A stretch of 42,367 nucleotides of DNA from JBJTUH01 sp044346175 (lineage in GTDB: Bacteria; Cyanobacteriota; Vampirovibrionia; Vampirovibrionales; JAJTHC01), in the NCBI GenBank assembly GCA_044346175.1, contig JBIIZQ010000017.1, positions 1-42,367 of the forward strand. Reading direction: 5' to 3'. Shown here piece by piece: positions 17,089 through 24,995 of this stretch. Positions within the stretch are counted from its first letter, which is position 1, and the number at the start of each line of letters is the position of its first letter. A program made the translations under genes and the position numbers. The notes beneath the pieces are model-generated. The model was not told where the DNA came from and did no database searches. It worked only from the letters and a program-made list of their open reading frames with translations.

Positions 17089-17097
17089 CCCATAACC
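17068..17097 (+). terminator. Hairpin overlapping the stop codon of the zinc-ribbon gene
   Basis: GGTTATGGGTT (17068-17078) and AACCCATAACC (17087-17097) are perfect 11-bp arms around an 8-base loop. The TAA stop at 17086-17088 lies at the loop-stem junction. No T run follows on either strand, so a Rho-independent terminator is unlikely; an mRNA 3' stabiliser is possible. Confidence 0.45.
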
Positions 17098-17300
17098 CCA
17101 AGCACGCAACGATTGTTTTATACTTAACAAATATTCACATAACAAGCTCCCTTCTGTGTGATTTTTGATGCTCCTATTATGATAAGAGGGGTCTCATTTT
17201 TTCCGTTCGATACGTTTGCGTTTTAAGAGTATCGTACCCGTTGTTGCTTGTTTACTTTACATGTCATGTTGGGGTTCGCTCAAGATGGCGGATGTACAAC

Positions 17301-18974
17301 ATGATATTAAGTTCTTTACCCATCACACCGTCACCACTGAATCATCCCCTACAACCAACCCTAGTACGTCCTTTTCTCAGCCAAGAAAAGGCTAGCGTAA
17401 GCCCTCTATTACCTCCCTCTCTACAGGGTGTAACCACAGTAAACCCTCCCTTGGATACGCCTTTTTGTGTCACCAATCCCTCCTCAAGTGACAGTATAAA
17501 ATTTGAAAATGTCCAACGCTTCAACGATGGCATTGATTTATATGACACCACCGACACCCCGTCTTTAAAAGGTCATGGGTTTCCAAGTCCTCAGGAAGCC
17601 CTACGTTGGCTCACAGGAGGCATGGTGCTGAGTTGGCTACCTACAGGATTGAAACACTTAGGGAAGACCCTTAACCCCACGCAGAAGGCTCCCAATAAGT
17701 ACCTTCAAGGGTTTAAAAGCAACCTTAAGCAGGATGAGCTTCAAGTCTATTCGTATTTTTCATCGAAAGAAGCCAGTTTATTCCGTATCGGGATGATGTC
17801 CCCTGAAAGAATACCACTCCTCCTTGGGTATGCAACCTTTAGTGCCTTAGGTTTTGTAACAGGTAATTGCTTGGATGGTTTAAAAGAAGCTTGGGTACGC
17901 TGGGAGGAAAGTTGCATTCGGGCAAGCTTACTCTCAAAATTGCAAAAAACCGTTAAGCAAGGCATTACAAAAAACTATCATACGGAGGATATGCTTCATC
18001 GTCAGGCAAACGAGCGTATTGCCCTCCTGTTACATCAAGCAGGTATTTCTAACCCTGAACTGTATTTACCTCCTGTGAGTATGGTGACGACAGCTCCCAG
18101 CATACACGATGGCACACGAGAAAATACCCTTCGGACTCAACAACATGCCATGATAGAACCCATTGCCATGGATAAAAACCCATGGCAGGTTGTGTCCCAT
18201 TTTGGTAGTATCCCTTCAGAAGCTCCGACATTAACAACTGACACCCCACAGATGACCTCCTCTATGTCTCGCAATACCCTACCCGTTTCAAGTATGGTAA
18301 GAGGTGCTTTTGTTGTACTAGGCATGCTTCTTGGTGGACTAACACAAAGCACACTTAAGCGTGTGGGTAGTGGTGCATTCAAGGAACTGCACCCACATCC
18401 CTTAAACCCAAGTGCATTACAAAAGCCCCTACCACCCGCCATGGTCTCAAACCCTGTTACCTCGGAGATACAACATTACAGTCATGCCGTGCCTTTACCG
18501 CCTAGCAGTAAACATCTCGCACTTCGAGGGATTAAAAATATTGAAACCGTTAGTTTATACGATGGTGAAGCATTCTTCCTACTATTCCTTAATGAACTTA
18601 AGCAAAACCGTTGGCTTGTAGGAAGTTTCTTTGCCCTCGGTACCCTGACTAAAATCATGCAAGCCATGCTAACAGGGCTTCGGGAGATTGAAGTCACCAA
18701 GCTCAATGCGAATACCGAATACCATTACCAAGCCTACAATTGGCAAACGCTAAACCCACAATTTAGGATGATTGCCGAGCAAGCGGCACTAGACCACCAA
18801 CTCAAAACCCTTGAGCGAGAACTACCTTGGCTCTTACAACAAACACCCCCTAAGGCACTGCCTCAAATTTTGCATCAAAAAATCGCACGTATTCACGATG
18901 AAATTGGTCTCCACTCTGCCCCCGCCTATTATATGTCTACCCCCATGGTGAATCTTGTGGATGCCCGTTCTTAA
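17301..18974 (+). CDS. Unknown protein with several hydrophobic glycine-rich segments
   Basis: I do not recognise this 557-residue protein. The N-terminal 100 residues are proline- and serine-rich and low in complexity. Four hydrophobic segments stand out: WLTGGMVLSWLPTGL near residue 105, LLLGYATFSALGFVTG near 175, MVRGAFVVLGMLLGGL near 333, and WLVGSFFALGTLTKIMQAML near 434. Several carry small-residue spacing (GxxxG) typical of packed membrane helices. The C-terminus is helical and charged (EQAALDHQLKTLERELPWLL). The start is uncertain: the ATG at 17301 has GGCGG 9 bases upstream, and an ATG at 17292 is also possible. An ACCCGCCATGG motif lies inside. It may form a unit with the small membrane protein downstream. 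Confidence 0.65.
   Translation: MILSSLPITPSPLNHPLQPTLVRPFLSQEKASVSPLLPPSLQGVTTVNPPLDTPFCVTNPSSSDSIKFENVQRFNDGIDLYDTTDTPSLKGHGFPSPQEALRWLTGGMVLSWLPTGLKHLGKTLNPTQKAPNKYLQGFKSNLKQDELQVYSYFSSKEASLFRIGMMSPERIPLLLGYATFSALGFVTGNCLDGLKEAWVRWEESCIRASLLSKLQKTVKQGITKNYHTEDMLHRQANERIALLLHQAGISNPELYLPPVSMVTTAPSIHDGTRENTLRTQQHAMIEPIAMDKNPWQVVSHFGSIPSEAPTLTTDTPQMTSSMSRNTLPVSSMVRGAFVVLGMLLGGLTQSTLKRVGSGAFKELHPHPLNPSALQKPLPPAMVSNPVTSEIQHYSHAVPLPPSSKHLALRGIKNIETVSLYDGEAFFLLFLNELKQNRWLVGSFFALGTLTKIMQAMLTGLREIEVTKLNANTEYHYQAYNWQTLNPQFRMIAEQAALDHQLKTLERELPWLLQQTPPKALPQILHQKIARIHDEIGLHSAPAYYMSTPMVNLVDARS
18434..18444 (+). repeat. ACCCGCCATGG motif, copy 2
   Basis: Inside the unknown plus-strand gene, read in frame as Pro-Ala-Met-Val. 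Confidence 0.75.
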
Positions 18975-19127
18975 ACAACCACCTCTAAACACTAGCTCTT
19001 AGTACCCTAAGGACTTGCCCAAAGGAAAACTAACACAAGAAGCATTGTATTTGTTTTTATACATTTAAGTTTATTTAATTAAAGTACTTCATGATTGATA
19101 CAGACCCTAGCCAAAGGCACACCCACC

Positions 19128-19361
19128 ATGATAGCAATCCAAAATCAACTTTCTCACATAGCACGTCCCCATACCAAGGTGCGAGGAGGGCTGGGTGGTG
19201 CTGTTGGTTCAGCATTTGTAGGAATAGCCGCAGGCATTGGTATTGGTTTAACGCTTTTTAACACTTTGAGCGGTAGCAAAAAGCCTATTGACCTTACCCC
19301 TAAAACGAGTCAACAAACACACCAAGCTTGGCTTGGACAAGCACTTGATAAACTAGGTTAA
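19128..19361 (+). CDS. Small protein with one glycine-zipper membrane helix
   Basis: This 77-residue product has a single hydrophobic stretch in which glycines recur every three to four residues (GGLGGAVGSAFVGIAAGIGI and on), a glycine-zipper pattern that favours oligomers in membranes. The tail after about residue 45 is polar and ends in a short amphipathic helix (AWLGQALDKL). AAAGG lies 10 bases before the ATG at 19128. The frame also opens at a TTG at 19095. The region before it (19030-19090) is AT-rich and could hold its promoter. It ends 13 bases before the convergent response-regulator gene. Function unknown. Confidence 0.6.
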   Translation: MIAIQNQLSHIARPHTKVRGGLGGAVGSAFVGIAAGIGIGLTLFNTLSGSKKPIDLTPKTSQQTHQAWLGQALDKLG

Positions 19362-19374
19362 ACTCGTAAGGTCA

Positions 19375-20124
19375 TTAAACGGTCGGTAAGGTGGCGTGTA
19401 GCCTATACCCACCCCCATAGATGGTCTCAATATACTTATGGGGTACAGGCGAAGCCTTATCCAGCTTGGTTCGTAAGTGACGAATATGCACCCGCAGTGT
19501 ATCTGCTAGGCTTTCATCTACATTGTATCCCCAAACGTTTTCAGCAATTTTTTGGAGGCTTACCGTTTGCCCTTGGGCTGCTACTAAGCGTGCAAGAATA
19601 TCATACTCAGTCGGTGTGAGTTTAATGAGTGTGTCTTGAAGTTTGACTTCATAATTATCAGGAATGAGCGTAAAAACGCCATACTGCAAGGGTTCAGAAA
19701 CACCGAGCGTTTTAAGCCCCGCACTTGCACGGCGTAAAAGAGCCTCAACCCGAGCAAGTAGCTCAGCCACCTCAAAGGGCTTTACCATATAGTCATCGGC
19801 ACCTCTACGGAATCCCTCTACCTTATGCTGGGTTTCCCCCAGGGCGGTAAGGAGCATCACAGGAAGATGTTCCCCTTGAGGGAGTTGCCGAAGTTGTTGA
19901 AGCAAAGCAATACCACTCACTTGGGGCATCATGATGTCCAAGATAGCAAGGTCAATCGGCGTAGAACGAAACTTTGCCATGCCATCAATCGCATTGGAGG
20001 CTGGCACCACTTGATACCCTTCAAACTCTAGGTTCATACGTAAAAGTTGTAAAATGGCGGGGTCATCATCCACCACCATAATAGTGGCTTTACCCTTAGG
20101 CGTTGAGGGCATAGGCAAAGGCAT
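19375..20124 (-). CDS. OmpR/PhoB-family response regulator
   Basis: The N-terminal receiver domain (about residues 10-125) has the acidic pair in MVVDDDPAI, the phospho-acceptor Asp in LAILDIMMPQVSG, the conserved Thr in LLTALGE, and the Lys in YMVKPFEVAELLARV. The C-terminal winged helix (about 150-245) shows LTPTEYDILARLV, IAENVWGYNVD, the recognition helix TLRVHIRHLRTKLD and the wing YIETIYGGGYRL. The product therefore binds DNA directly when phosphorylated, typically as a dimer on direct repeats. No histidine kinase gene adjoins, so the partner is elsewhere. The ATG at 20124 follows GGAAAG by about 9 bases and is preferred over a TTG eight codons upstream. A four-fold TGTCA array 5 kb away is a plausible target. 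Confidence 0.93.
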   Translation of the reverse strand: MPLPMPSTPKGKATIMVVDDDPAILQLLRMNLEFEGYQVVPASNAIDGMAKFRSTPIDLAILDIMMPQVSGIALLQQLRQLPQGEHLPVMLLTALGETQHKVEGFRRGADDYMVKPFEVAELLARVEALLRRASAGLKTLGVSEPLQYGVFTLIPDNYEVKLQDTLIKLTPTEYDILARLVAAQGQTVSLQKIAENVWGYNVDESLADTLRVHIRHLRTKLDKASPVPHKYIETIYGGGYRLHATLPTV

Positions 20125-20148
20125 GAGGTAAAACTTTCCGAATCTCAA

Positions 20149-20490
20149 ACAATAAAGTGTGTATCCTTAGGATACATACACGCAGTACAATGATGGGAGC
20201 TATCACAACAACAACGGTTACTATAGCACAATCCAGTGTAACCACAGACACCGCTTGATAGTCAAAAATGGCAAAGAGTTACTCTAAATGATAGAGACTC
20301 CTAAAGACTTATAATGAGTATTATAATACAAAAGCAAGTAGTACCCATCTCCACTAAGGAACCCCAGAAGACCATCGTGCGAAAGGCTATAAAAGCTTTA
20401 TGGATTAAAATGATGAGGTTATTCTCAATAGGGCATCTTTTATCCCCATGGAGAGAGATAAGAGAGATAAAAGAGTGGCGTTAAAAAGTA
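20149..20490. other. Intergenic region upstream of the response regulator
   Basis: About 340 bases without a gene. It contains a perfect 12-bp palindrome, GTATTATAATAC (20318-20329), and an inverted pair GGTTAC/GTAACC (20215-20243) near the response-regulator start, both possible regulatory sites. No clear promoter hexamer pair or terminator is visible. Confidence 0.35.
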
Positions 20491-21687
20491 CTAACACTCG
20501 CTTTCTATCTTCTCGCTGCAAGACAGAAAAACCTTGATAGCCTCATGGGCGACATAGGCCTCTAGGGCCGCTTGCCCTTCTTGCATGGGAAACGTATCCG
20601 TTAAAATACCCTCTAACGATATTTGCCCTGTCCAAAGCATCTTAGCAGCCTCATCAAGAGAAGCCAAAGAGGGGGAATAGGCACTGACAAGACTAATCTC
20701 TCTGAAATACAAAACGGAAGGGTCTATAAAGCCAGTATCAGGAGCGGTACCAAGTGCAGAAGCAAAAATAACACCTACAGCCCCGTGTTTAAGCACAGGA
20801 AGCACCGTCTCCCATACATTGAGACGCATGACGGTAAAAAAAACTTGGTCAACGGCAGTGTGATAGCCATGGCGACAAAGCCACTCAGGGAGCTGATGAA
20901 GTGCCTCAGGAGGATACGTTTTTACCGCCCAACCCGAGGTTTCAGCCAAATGACGGCGTGTGTCGACGGGGTCAATCGCAATCACATCAAACCCATACTG
21001 TTGATACACTTGGCAAGCTAACAAGCCGATAAAGCCCAAACCTACCACCAAAGCTGTAGGCTTATGAGCCAAGTGCGTCATGAGCTTGGTGGGTGTCTCG
21101 GTAGGCAAAAGGCTAAGCCCACGCTTTACCCCACGAATCACACACCCTAGCGGTTCTACACACGATGCCCATGAGGCAGGGAAACCATCAGGAATAGGAA
21201 ACATCACATGGTCGGCATGGACTTGCGACACCCACACATGGGACGCAAATCCACCGGGGTAAACATTACTTTCCTTGAAACTTTCACACATACTTTCAGC
21301 CCCTGAAAGACACTGATGACAGGTGCCACAGGGTACATGGTGTGCCATTGCAAAGCGTTGATGGGGTGGATAAGTGATACCCTTGACGGTGAGAGGTGTG
21401 AGGTTCTCCACTGCGAGTTCATGACCAAGCACAGTACCTTCAGGACAATCACGATAACGTAACTTCTCAAGGTCAGAGCCACAAATACTACAACCTATCA
21501 CTTTAAGAGGAATGGTATTATTTTGAAACCGAGGGGTTTGCGGTGGTGGTATGGGGCAAGCCTCCCAGACCAACTGTTTGGATGGCTGTTTGGACGGCAA
21601 CACCGAGGAGGTGGGCAGTGCGTGGGCATCCTCTTTTTGGTTTTTAACAACGAGTTGTCCTTCTAGGTATCGTGCTGCTAACGACAT
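20491..21687 (-). CDS. Zinc-dependent medium-chain alcohol dehydrogenase family protein
   Basis: This 398-residue protein is of the sorbitol/threonine dehydrogenase type, which oxidises an alcohol with NAD(P). Catalytic-zinc ligands are visible in GCSICGSD and GHE; four cysteines of the structural zinc lie in CGTCHQCLSGAESMC. The cofactor domain begins with ALVVGLGFIGLLACQVY (GxGxxG) and an Asp in IAIDPVD that suggests NAD preference. An N-terminal extension of about 40 residues precedes the normal domain. The substrate is unknown. The upstream gene (molybdopterin-fold protein) ends 18 bases before this start, so the two are probably co-transcribed and may act on a shared substrate. Confidence 0.88.
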   Translation of the reverse strand: MSLAARYLEGQLVVKNQKEDAHALPTSSVLPSKQPSKQLVWEACPIPPPQTPRFQNNTIPLKVIGCSICGSDLEKLRYRDCPEGTVLGHELAVENLTPLTVKGITYPPHQRFAMAHHVPCGTCHQCLSGAESMCESFKESNVYPGGFASHVWVSQVHADHVMFPIPDGFPASWASCVEPLGCVIRGVKRGLSLLPTETPTKLMTHLAHKPTALVVGLGFIGLLACQVYQQYGFDVIAIDPVDTRRHLAETSGWAVKTYPPEALHQLPEWLCRHGYHTAVDQVFFTVMRLNVWETVLPVLKHGAVGVIFASALGTAPDTGFIDPSVLYFREISLVSAYSPSLASLDEAAKMLWTGQISLEGILTDTFPMQEGQAALEAYVAHEAIKVFLSCSEKIESEC

Positions 21688-21705
21688 CCTCTTGTGTATC
21701 CTTTT

Positions 21706-22530
21706 TTAATAGGCAGTGACTTCTCTTGGACGTTCAACAGGCTTGAAGTTTTTAAGGTCATAGGCATAATACTTCCCTACGGCAAACCCCCACTGTTTGA
21801 GTTCTTGTTCTGGGGTTAAAGCTGTTGCATCAAGCGTTTCAGGTAATGTATCTGTAAAATGCAATGCGGTAAGCTGAGGCAGCCCCATCTCCATATAACG
21901 ATGAAACACGCCTAAGCGTACAGGGCCTCCGTGCCATGGTGTAAGAGACTGGTCACTCTCGGCATACATCAACAAAGGCTCACCCTCCATAAAATGTTTC
22001 AGGCTTACCCAAAGACTAGCCCCCGAGGCACTTCGCTGTTCAAGCCATTTACAAGCTTTAACCCTGTCTTTCATAGTAGCAGGCAATTGCTCTATCCAAG
22101 TTTTAAAAGGCACCCCCACCCACCGTGCTTTGTAGGACCACCCGTGTTTTGAAACAACACGACGTAGCTGCTGAGCCATGGGAAGCTGATGAAGGGTGGC
22201 AATCGTTTGCGTGAGTGTTTCCTGCGAGGGGTCTTGATTGGGCTTATGGGTTGTAGCACTAATCTCAATTGTCCAGCTCTCAGGATGAGGACTCTCAGGA
22301 ATACGGACATGCGGCATCGAAGCATCGATACAGGCAGACCACTGGCGAAACTCAGGGGTTTGGACAAGTTCAAAATGCTGTTGCTTTTTTTTGGGAGGCG
22401 GAGAGGCTAGCGTCGCAACCGACGAGGAGGATATATCCTCTAAGGATGCCTTATTGGGATGGAGTTCAAAGAATCCTCCTTGAGGTTCAAACTCCAAAGA
22501 AGAAAATGACGTATGAGTAGAAAACATCAT
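21706..22530 (-). CDS. Divergent molybdopterin-fold oxidoreductase-like protein
   Basis: The 274-residue product resembles the sulphite oxidase/MsrP (YedY) fold in its second half: RWVGVPFKTWIEQLP matches the W.G.P......L segment, and PWHGGPVRL followed by HRYMEMGLPQLTALHFTD matches the HGGPvRL...Y....vkwl..I signature near the end of the domain. The Cys that binds molybdenum normally lies just before the WxGxP segment; here that stretch reads VVSKHGWSYKARW with no Cys, so catalysis is doubtful. The first 60 residues are low-complexity, with no Tat signal, so the protein is probably cytoplasmic. It sits 18 bases before the alcohol dehydrogenase. The fold assignment is by motif only. Confidence 0.55.
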   Translation of the reverse strand: MMFSTHTSFSSLEFEPQGGFFELHPNKASLEDISSSSVATLASPPPKKKQQHFELVQTPEFRQWSACIDASMPHVRIPESPHPESWTIEISATTHKPNQDPSQETLTQTIATLHQLPMAQQLRRVVSKHGWSYKARWVGVPFKTWIEQLPATMKDRVKACKWLEQRSASGASLWVSLKHFMEGEPLLMYAESDQSLTPWHGGPVRLGVFHRYMEMGLPQLTALHFTDTLPETLDATALTPEQELKQWGFAVGKYYAYDLKNFKPVERPREVTAY

Positions 22531-22601
22531 GATGAAACAAAAGCCTTTGAGGGAATATTTAAAAAATAAGCACTGTCATACGACAAACATAAGGGTATCC
22601 A

Positions 22602-23279
22602 TTAAGTATACACGCTTCGATTCACTTCACGATAGACCTCTTGCCAAAAGGTCATCAGTTCTTCAAGCAAACGTTGGGTTAAACTTGGCACTTTGGCATA
22701 ATGCTGATGCAAAGCTTCAATAAGGTGTTGATAATAATACAGTGTGCCTTCACGTCCACCTCGAAAATTGTGCCAAGTCGCTGCGCCTAAGCGTTGATAG
22801 TCTCGGTACACAGAACGCAGATTATGAAGCTTGTCTGCCGCAATGATAAGAACCGCCTCAGGGGAATAATCGGGTGTAGCCACTCGGGCAATAAACGCCT
22901 TTTTTTGCGTGAGCCATGGCAGGTTAAGGGCTTGGTGGGTATGAGGGTCAAAGGATACATCGGTACAGGCAAGTACAAGCGTATAAACGACCTCCCCAAA
23001 ATAGTCACGAATTTCATAGGCAGTAGGCATCCCTCCTTGGTCTTCAACGGCATCATGAAGCAGTGCCGCAATAGCAGCCTGTTCACTCCCGCCAAACTCC
23101 AACACAATACTTGCAACCGCCATAAGGTGCGAAATGTAAGGTACGGGAAAACCCTTACGGACTTGGCTCGCATGGCGTGTGCTTGCCCACTGAAACGCAT
23201 CCAACCATGCTTGAGACAATAAGGGCGTTGTGTATTCAGAAGTTAGCGATGGTGAGAGTATCTGAGAAGGTGGTAACAT
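22602..23279 (-). CDS. HD-domain phosphohydrolase of the RelA/SpoT type
   Basis: Metal-dependent HD hydrolases of this kind remove pyrophosphate from (p)ppGpp or related nucleotides. The metal site is clear: His in PYISHLMAVA, the HD pair in AALLHDAVEDQGG, and Asp in IIAADKLHNLRS. The order also fits the SpoT N-terminal domain: the HD pair, then EIRDYFGEVVYTLVLACTD, then ADKLHNLR. At 225 residues it is a stand-alone hydrolase without synthetase, TGS or ACT domains, like small alarmone hydrolases. It lies 71 bases upstream of the molybdopterin-fold gene on the same strand. Substrate is inferred, not shown. Confidence 0.85.
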   Translation of the reverse strand: MLPPSQILSPSLTSEYTTPLLSQAWLDAFQWASTRHASQVRKGFPVPYISHLMAVASIVLEFGGSEQAAIAALLHDAVEDQGGMPTAYEIRDYFGEVVYTLVLACTDVSFDPHTHQALNLPWLTQKKAFIARVATPDYSPEAVLIIAADKLHNLRSVYRDYQRLGAATWHNFRGGREGTLYYYQHLIEALHQHYAKVPSLTQRLLEELMTFWQEVYREVNRSVYT

Positions 23280-23502
23280 GGGTATTTGACTACTAGCGTG
23301 CGTGGGAGGTATAGAGGGCGGTATATTGAGGTGCTTGATACTATAGAAGGAGAGAGGTCAGGTAACAAGCAAGCCTTTGAAAAAGAAAGCTATTGAAAAG
23401 AAAGCGTGCTACTTTAAGATGCCAAAGAATAACTTAGTTTCTAGTATAACTGAAGCATATTGTAAGAAGAAACCTTCTGTGTGAAAGAATAAAAAAGCTC
23501 CA

Positions 23503-23529
23503 GTACGGGGCGGTTTATAACCCTCCCGC
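23503..23529. repeat. Palindromic intergenic repeat, diverged copy
   Basis: This 27-base element differs at 4 positions from the two identical units at the right end of the window. Arms GGGGCGGTT and AACCCTCCC enclose TAT. The copy lies in the spacer upstream of the HD gene. Confidence 0.6.
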
Positions 23530-23561
23530 TTTAAGAAAGAGGTTTGAGGTGTTGGTTTTTA

Positions 23562-23579
23562 CTCTCTCTCTCTCTCTCT
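23562..23579. repeat. (CT)9 dinucleotide tract
   Basis: Nine consecutive CT units in the spacer between the HD gene and the acetyltransferase gene, 33 bases after the palindromic repeat. Such tracts can change length by slippage. It is about 280 bases from the nearest start codon. The rest of 23280-23678 shows nothing I can name. Confidence 0.6.
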
Positions 23580-23678
23580 TAAAGCGTGAGGGTGCATGTC
23601 GTCATACCGACAAAGTCTGTGTCGTTTCCGTATAGTCACGATGACCTTATAGGGCTAGGGCTATAACATAGTAGTGTT

Positions 23679-24359
23679 TCAAGCATAGTGTTTCAAAAAT
23701 ACACCCAGATGGTGTGCAGGAAGCTGTAAAGAAGGTGGTCGTTCCAAAGAGCCAATTTGTAAAAACCCCATGGCTTCATGGAACGCAACCGAAGGGGCAT
23801 TATACCAAGGACGCTCTACAATAAATGCCACTAAGGGCGTATCTTGCGGGAGGTGTCGCATCATGAGCTGATACAAGTACTTGGAAATACCTGTACGCCG
23901 TAACCCTCTTACGGCAACAATTTTATCGACATAAAAGAATAACTCGGGTAACTCAGGAAGTGCCTGATGCACTTGCTGACGAGGACGCTTCCAGCCGTCA
24001 AAAGAAATCTTCCCTTGAAACCAATCCGTTTCACTCCAACACCCAGCAATGAATGCCAGTAAATGATTTTCAGCATCAAATACACCAAACCCAAGCCCCT
24101 CCGTAAAGAGACGTTCCAAGTCGGGTGCCTTTTCAATACCCAGTAAAAAGCCTTCCTCCACACTGCCTTGTTCACTCAGTGTTAAACTCTGTACAAGCAC
24201 ATGGGCTTGTTGGGCATCCGTGTAACTTAAACCTCTCACAAATAGAGGCTTATTCAGATAGGTTTTACCCTCAATAGGCATCAAAGCCAGTGATGACAAG
24301 GGTATCTCTCCAGTGACCTGACCAAGCGATGCACCCGTTGTGAACTCATAAGCAAACAT
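23679..24359 (-). CDS. GNAT-family N-acetyltransferase
   Basis: The acetyl-CoA binding core is visible in the second half of this 226-residue protein: VDKIVAVRGLRRTGISKYLYQLMM is motif A (R-x-x-x-x-G-I/x-x-x-L), and YNAPSVAFHEAMGFLQIG is motif B with the usual NxxSxxFYExxGF form. The first half has a substrate-binding segment (LERLFTEGLGFGVFDAENHLLAFI) typical of the family. The acceptor cannot be predicted. TAGG lies about 9 bases before the ATG. It is divergent from the unknown gene at 24996, with a 636-base region between that holds a PhoB-box-like array. Confidence 0.8.
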   Translation of the reverse strand: MFAYEFTTGASLGQVTGEIPLSSLALMPIEGKTYLNKPLFVRGLSYTDAQQAHVLVQSLTLSEQGSVEEGFLLGIEKAPDLERLFTEGLGFGVFDAENHLLAFIAGCWSETDWFQGKISFDGWKRPRQQVHQALPELPELFFYVDKIVAVRGLRRTGISKYLYQLMMRHLPQDTPLVAFIVERPWYNAPSVAFHEAMGFLQIGSLERPPSLQLPAHHLGVFLKHYA

Positions 24360-24792
24360 AACAAAAAACCTAAGGCTAGGGTGTGTTACAGAAAAACAAA
24401 ATCAAATGGTACCATGCCTACACCATGACGAAAACACATTAGATGAACGACATGCACACCTCAGAACACTTAAAACATTTTTCGACAAAAACAAACGCTC
24501 TCAATAGGGGTGGCATGCTTAAACAAGCGTAGAACCTTATCGATACCATAGCATAATCCTGCCCTTGGTATGCCACAAGTATCGTACCGAAAAACTACTA
24601 GGCTACTGTATCATAAAGGTTTATGGATGAGGAGCATTATATCAAGGATAGGTGCGTGTTTAACATAGGGTGTGTGTGGGTGTGTCGCTATGAAGACGCT
24701 AACACAAAAGCATGTTGAGGCTCGTTTAGGTTAAAAAGTGTAGAAACTGTAAAAGTATCCCCAATGACACTTGATACTTGACACTTGCTATT

Positions 24793-24848
24793 TGTCAATG
24801 AACTGTCAATGAACTGTCATCATGTTGTCATTACCTTTCTACTAGGAT
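24793..24848 (+). promoter_or_regulatory. PhoB-box-like array of four TGTCA repeats with a -10 element
   Basis: TGTCA begins at 24793, 24804, 24815 and 24826, an exact 11-base period, each but the first preceded by C or T. This matches the E. coli Pho-box plan (CTGTCAT plus four A/T bases, repeated at 11 bp) bound by PhoB-type regulators. TAGGAT (24843-24848) starts 12 bases after the last TTGTCA; in the phoA promoter that gap is 11. The site faces the gene at 24996, about 150 bases downstream. The rest of the 24360-24995 spacer has only short AT-rich repeats (TTCTTAGTTC twice near 24890). Confidence 0.6.
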
Positions 24849-24995
24849 ACAGTTACGGAGCTTGGCTCTTGGTATTGATGCTTTTCTTAGTTCTTTTCTT
24901 AGTTCTTTATCTTAACATTCTCCAAATCCTTTAAACTCCAAATTCTTTAAAACCTCCTTTTGAAGCATTCAGTTTTGGAACACCCCCTTGAATCT

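Noticed and set aside
23503..23529. Rho-independent terminator for the acetyltransferase or HD gene
   Set aside because: No T run on either strand beside the arms, and the element has near-identical relatives at the window's right end, so it is better listed as a repeat.
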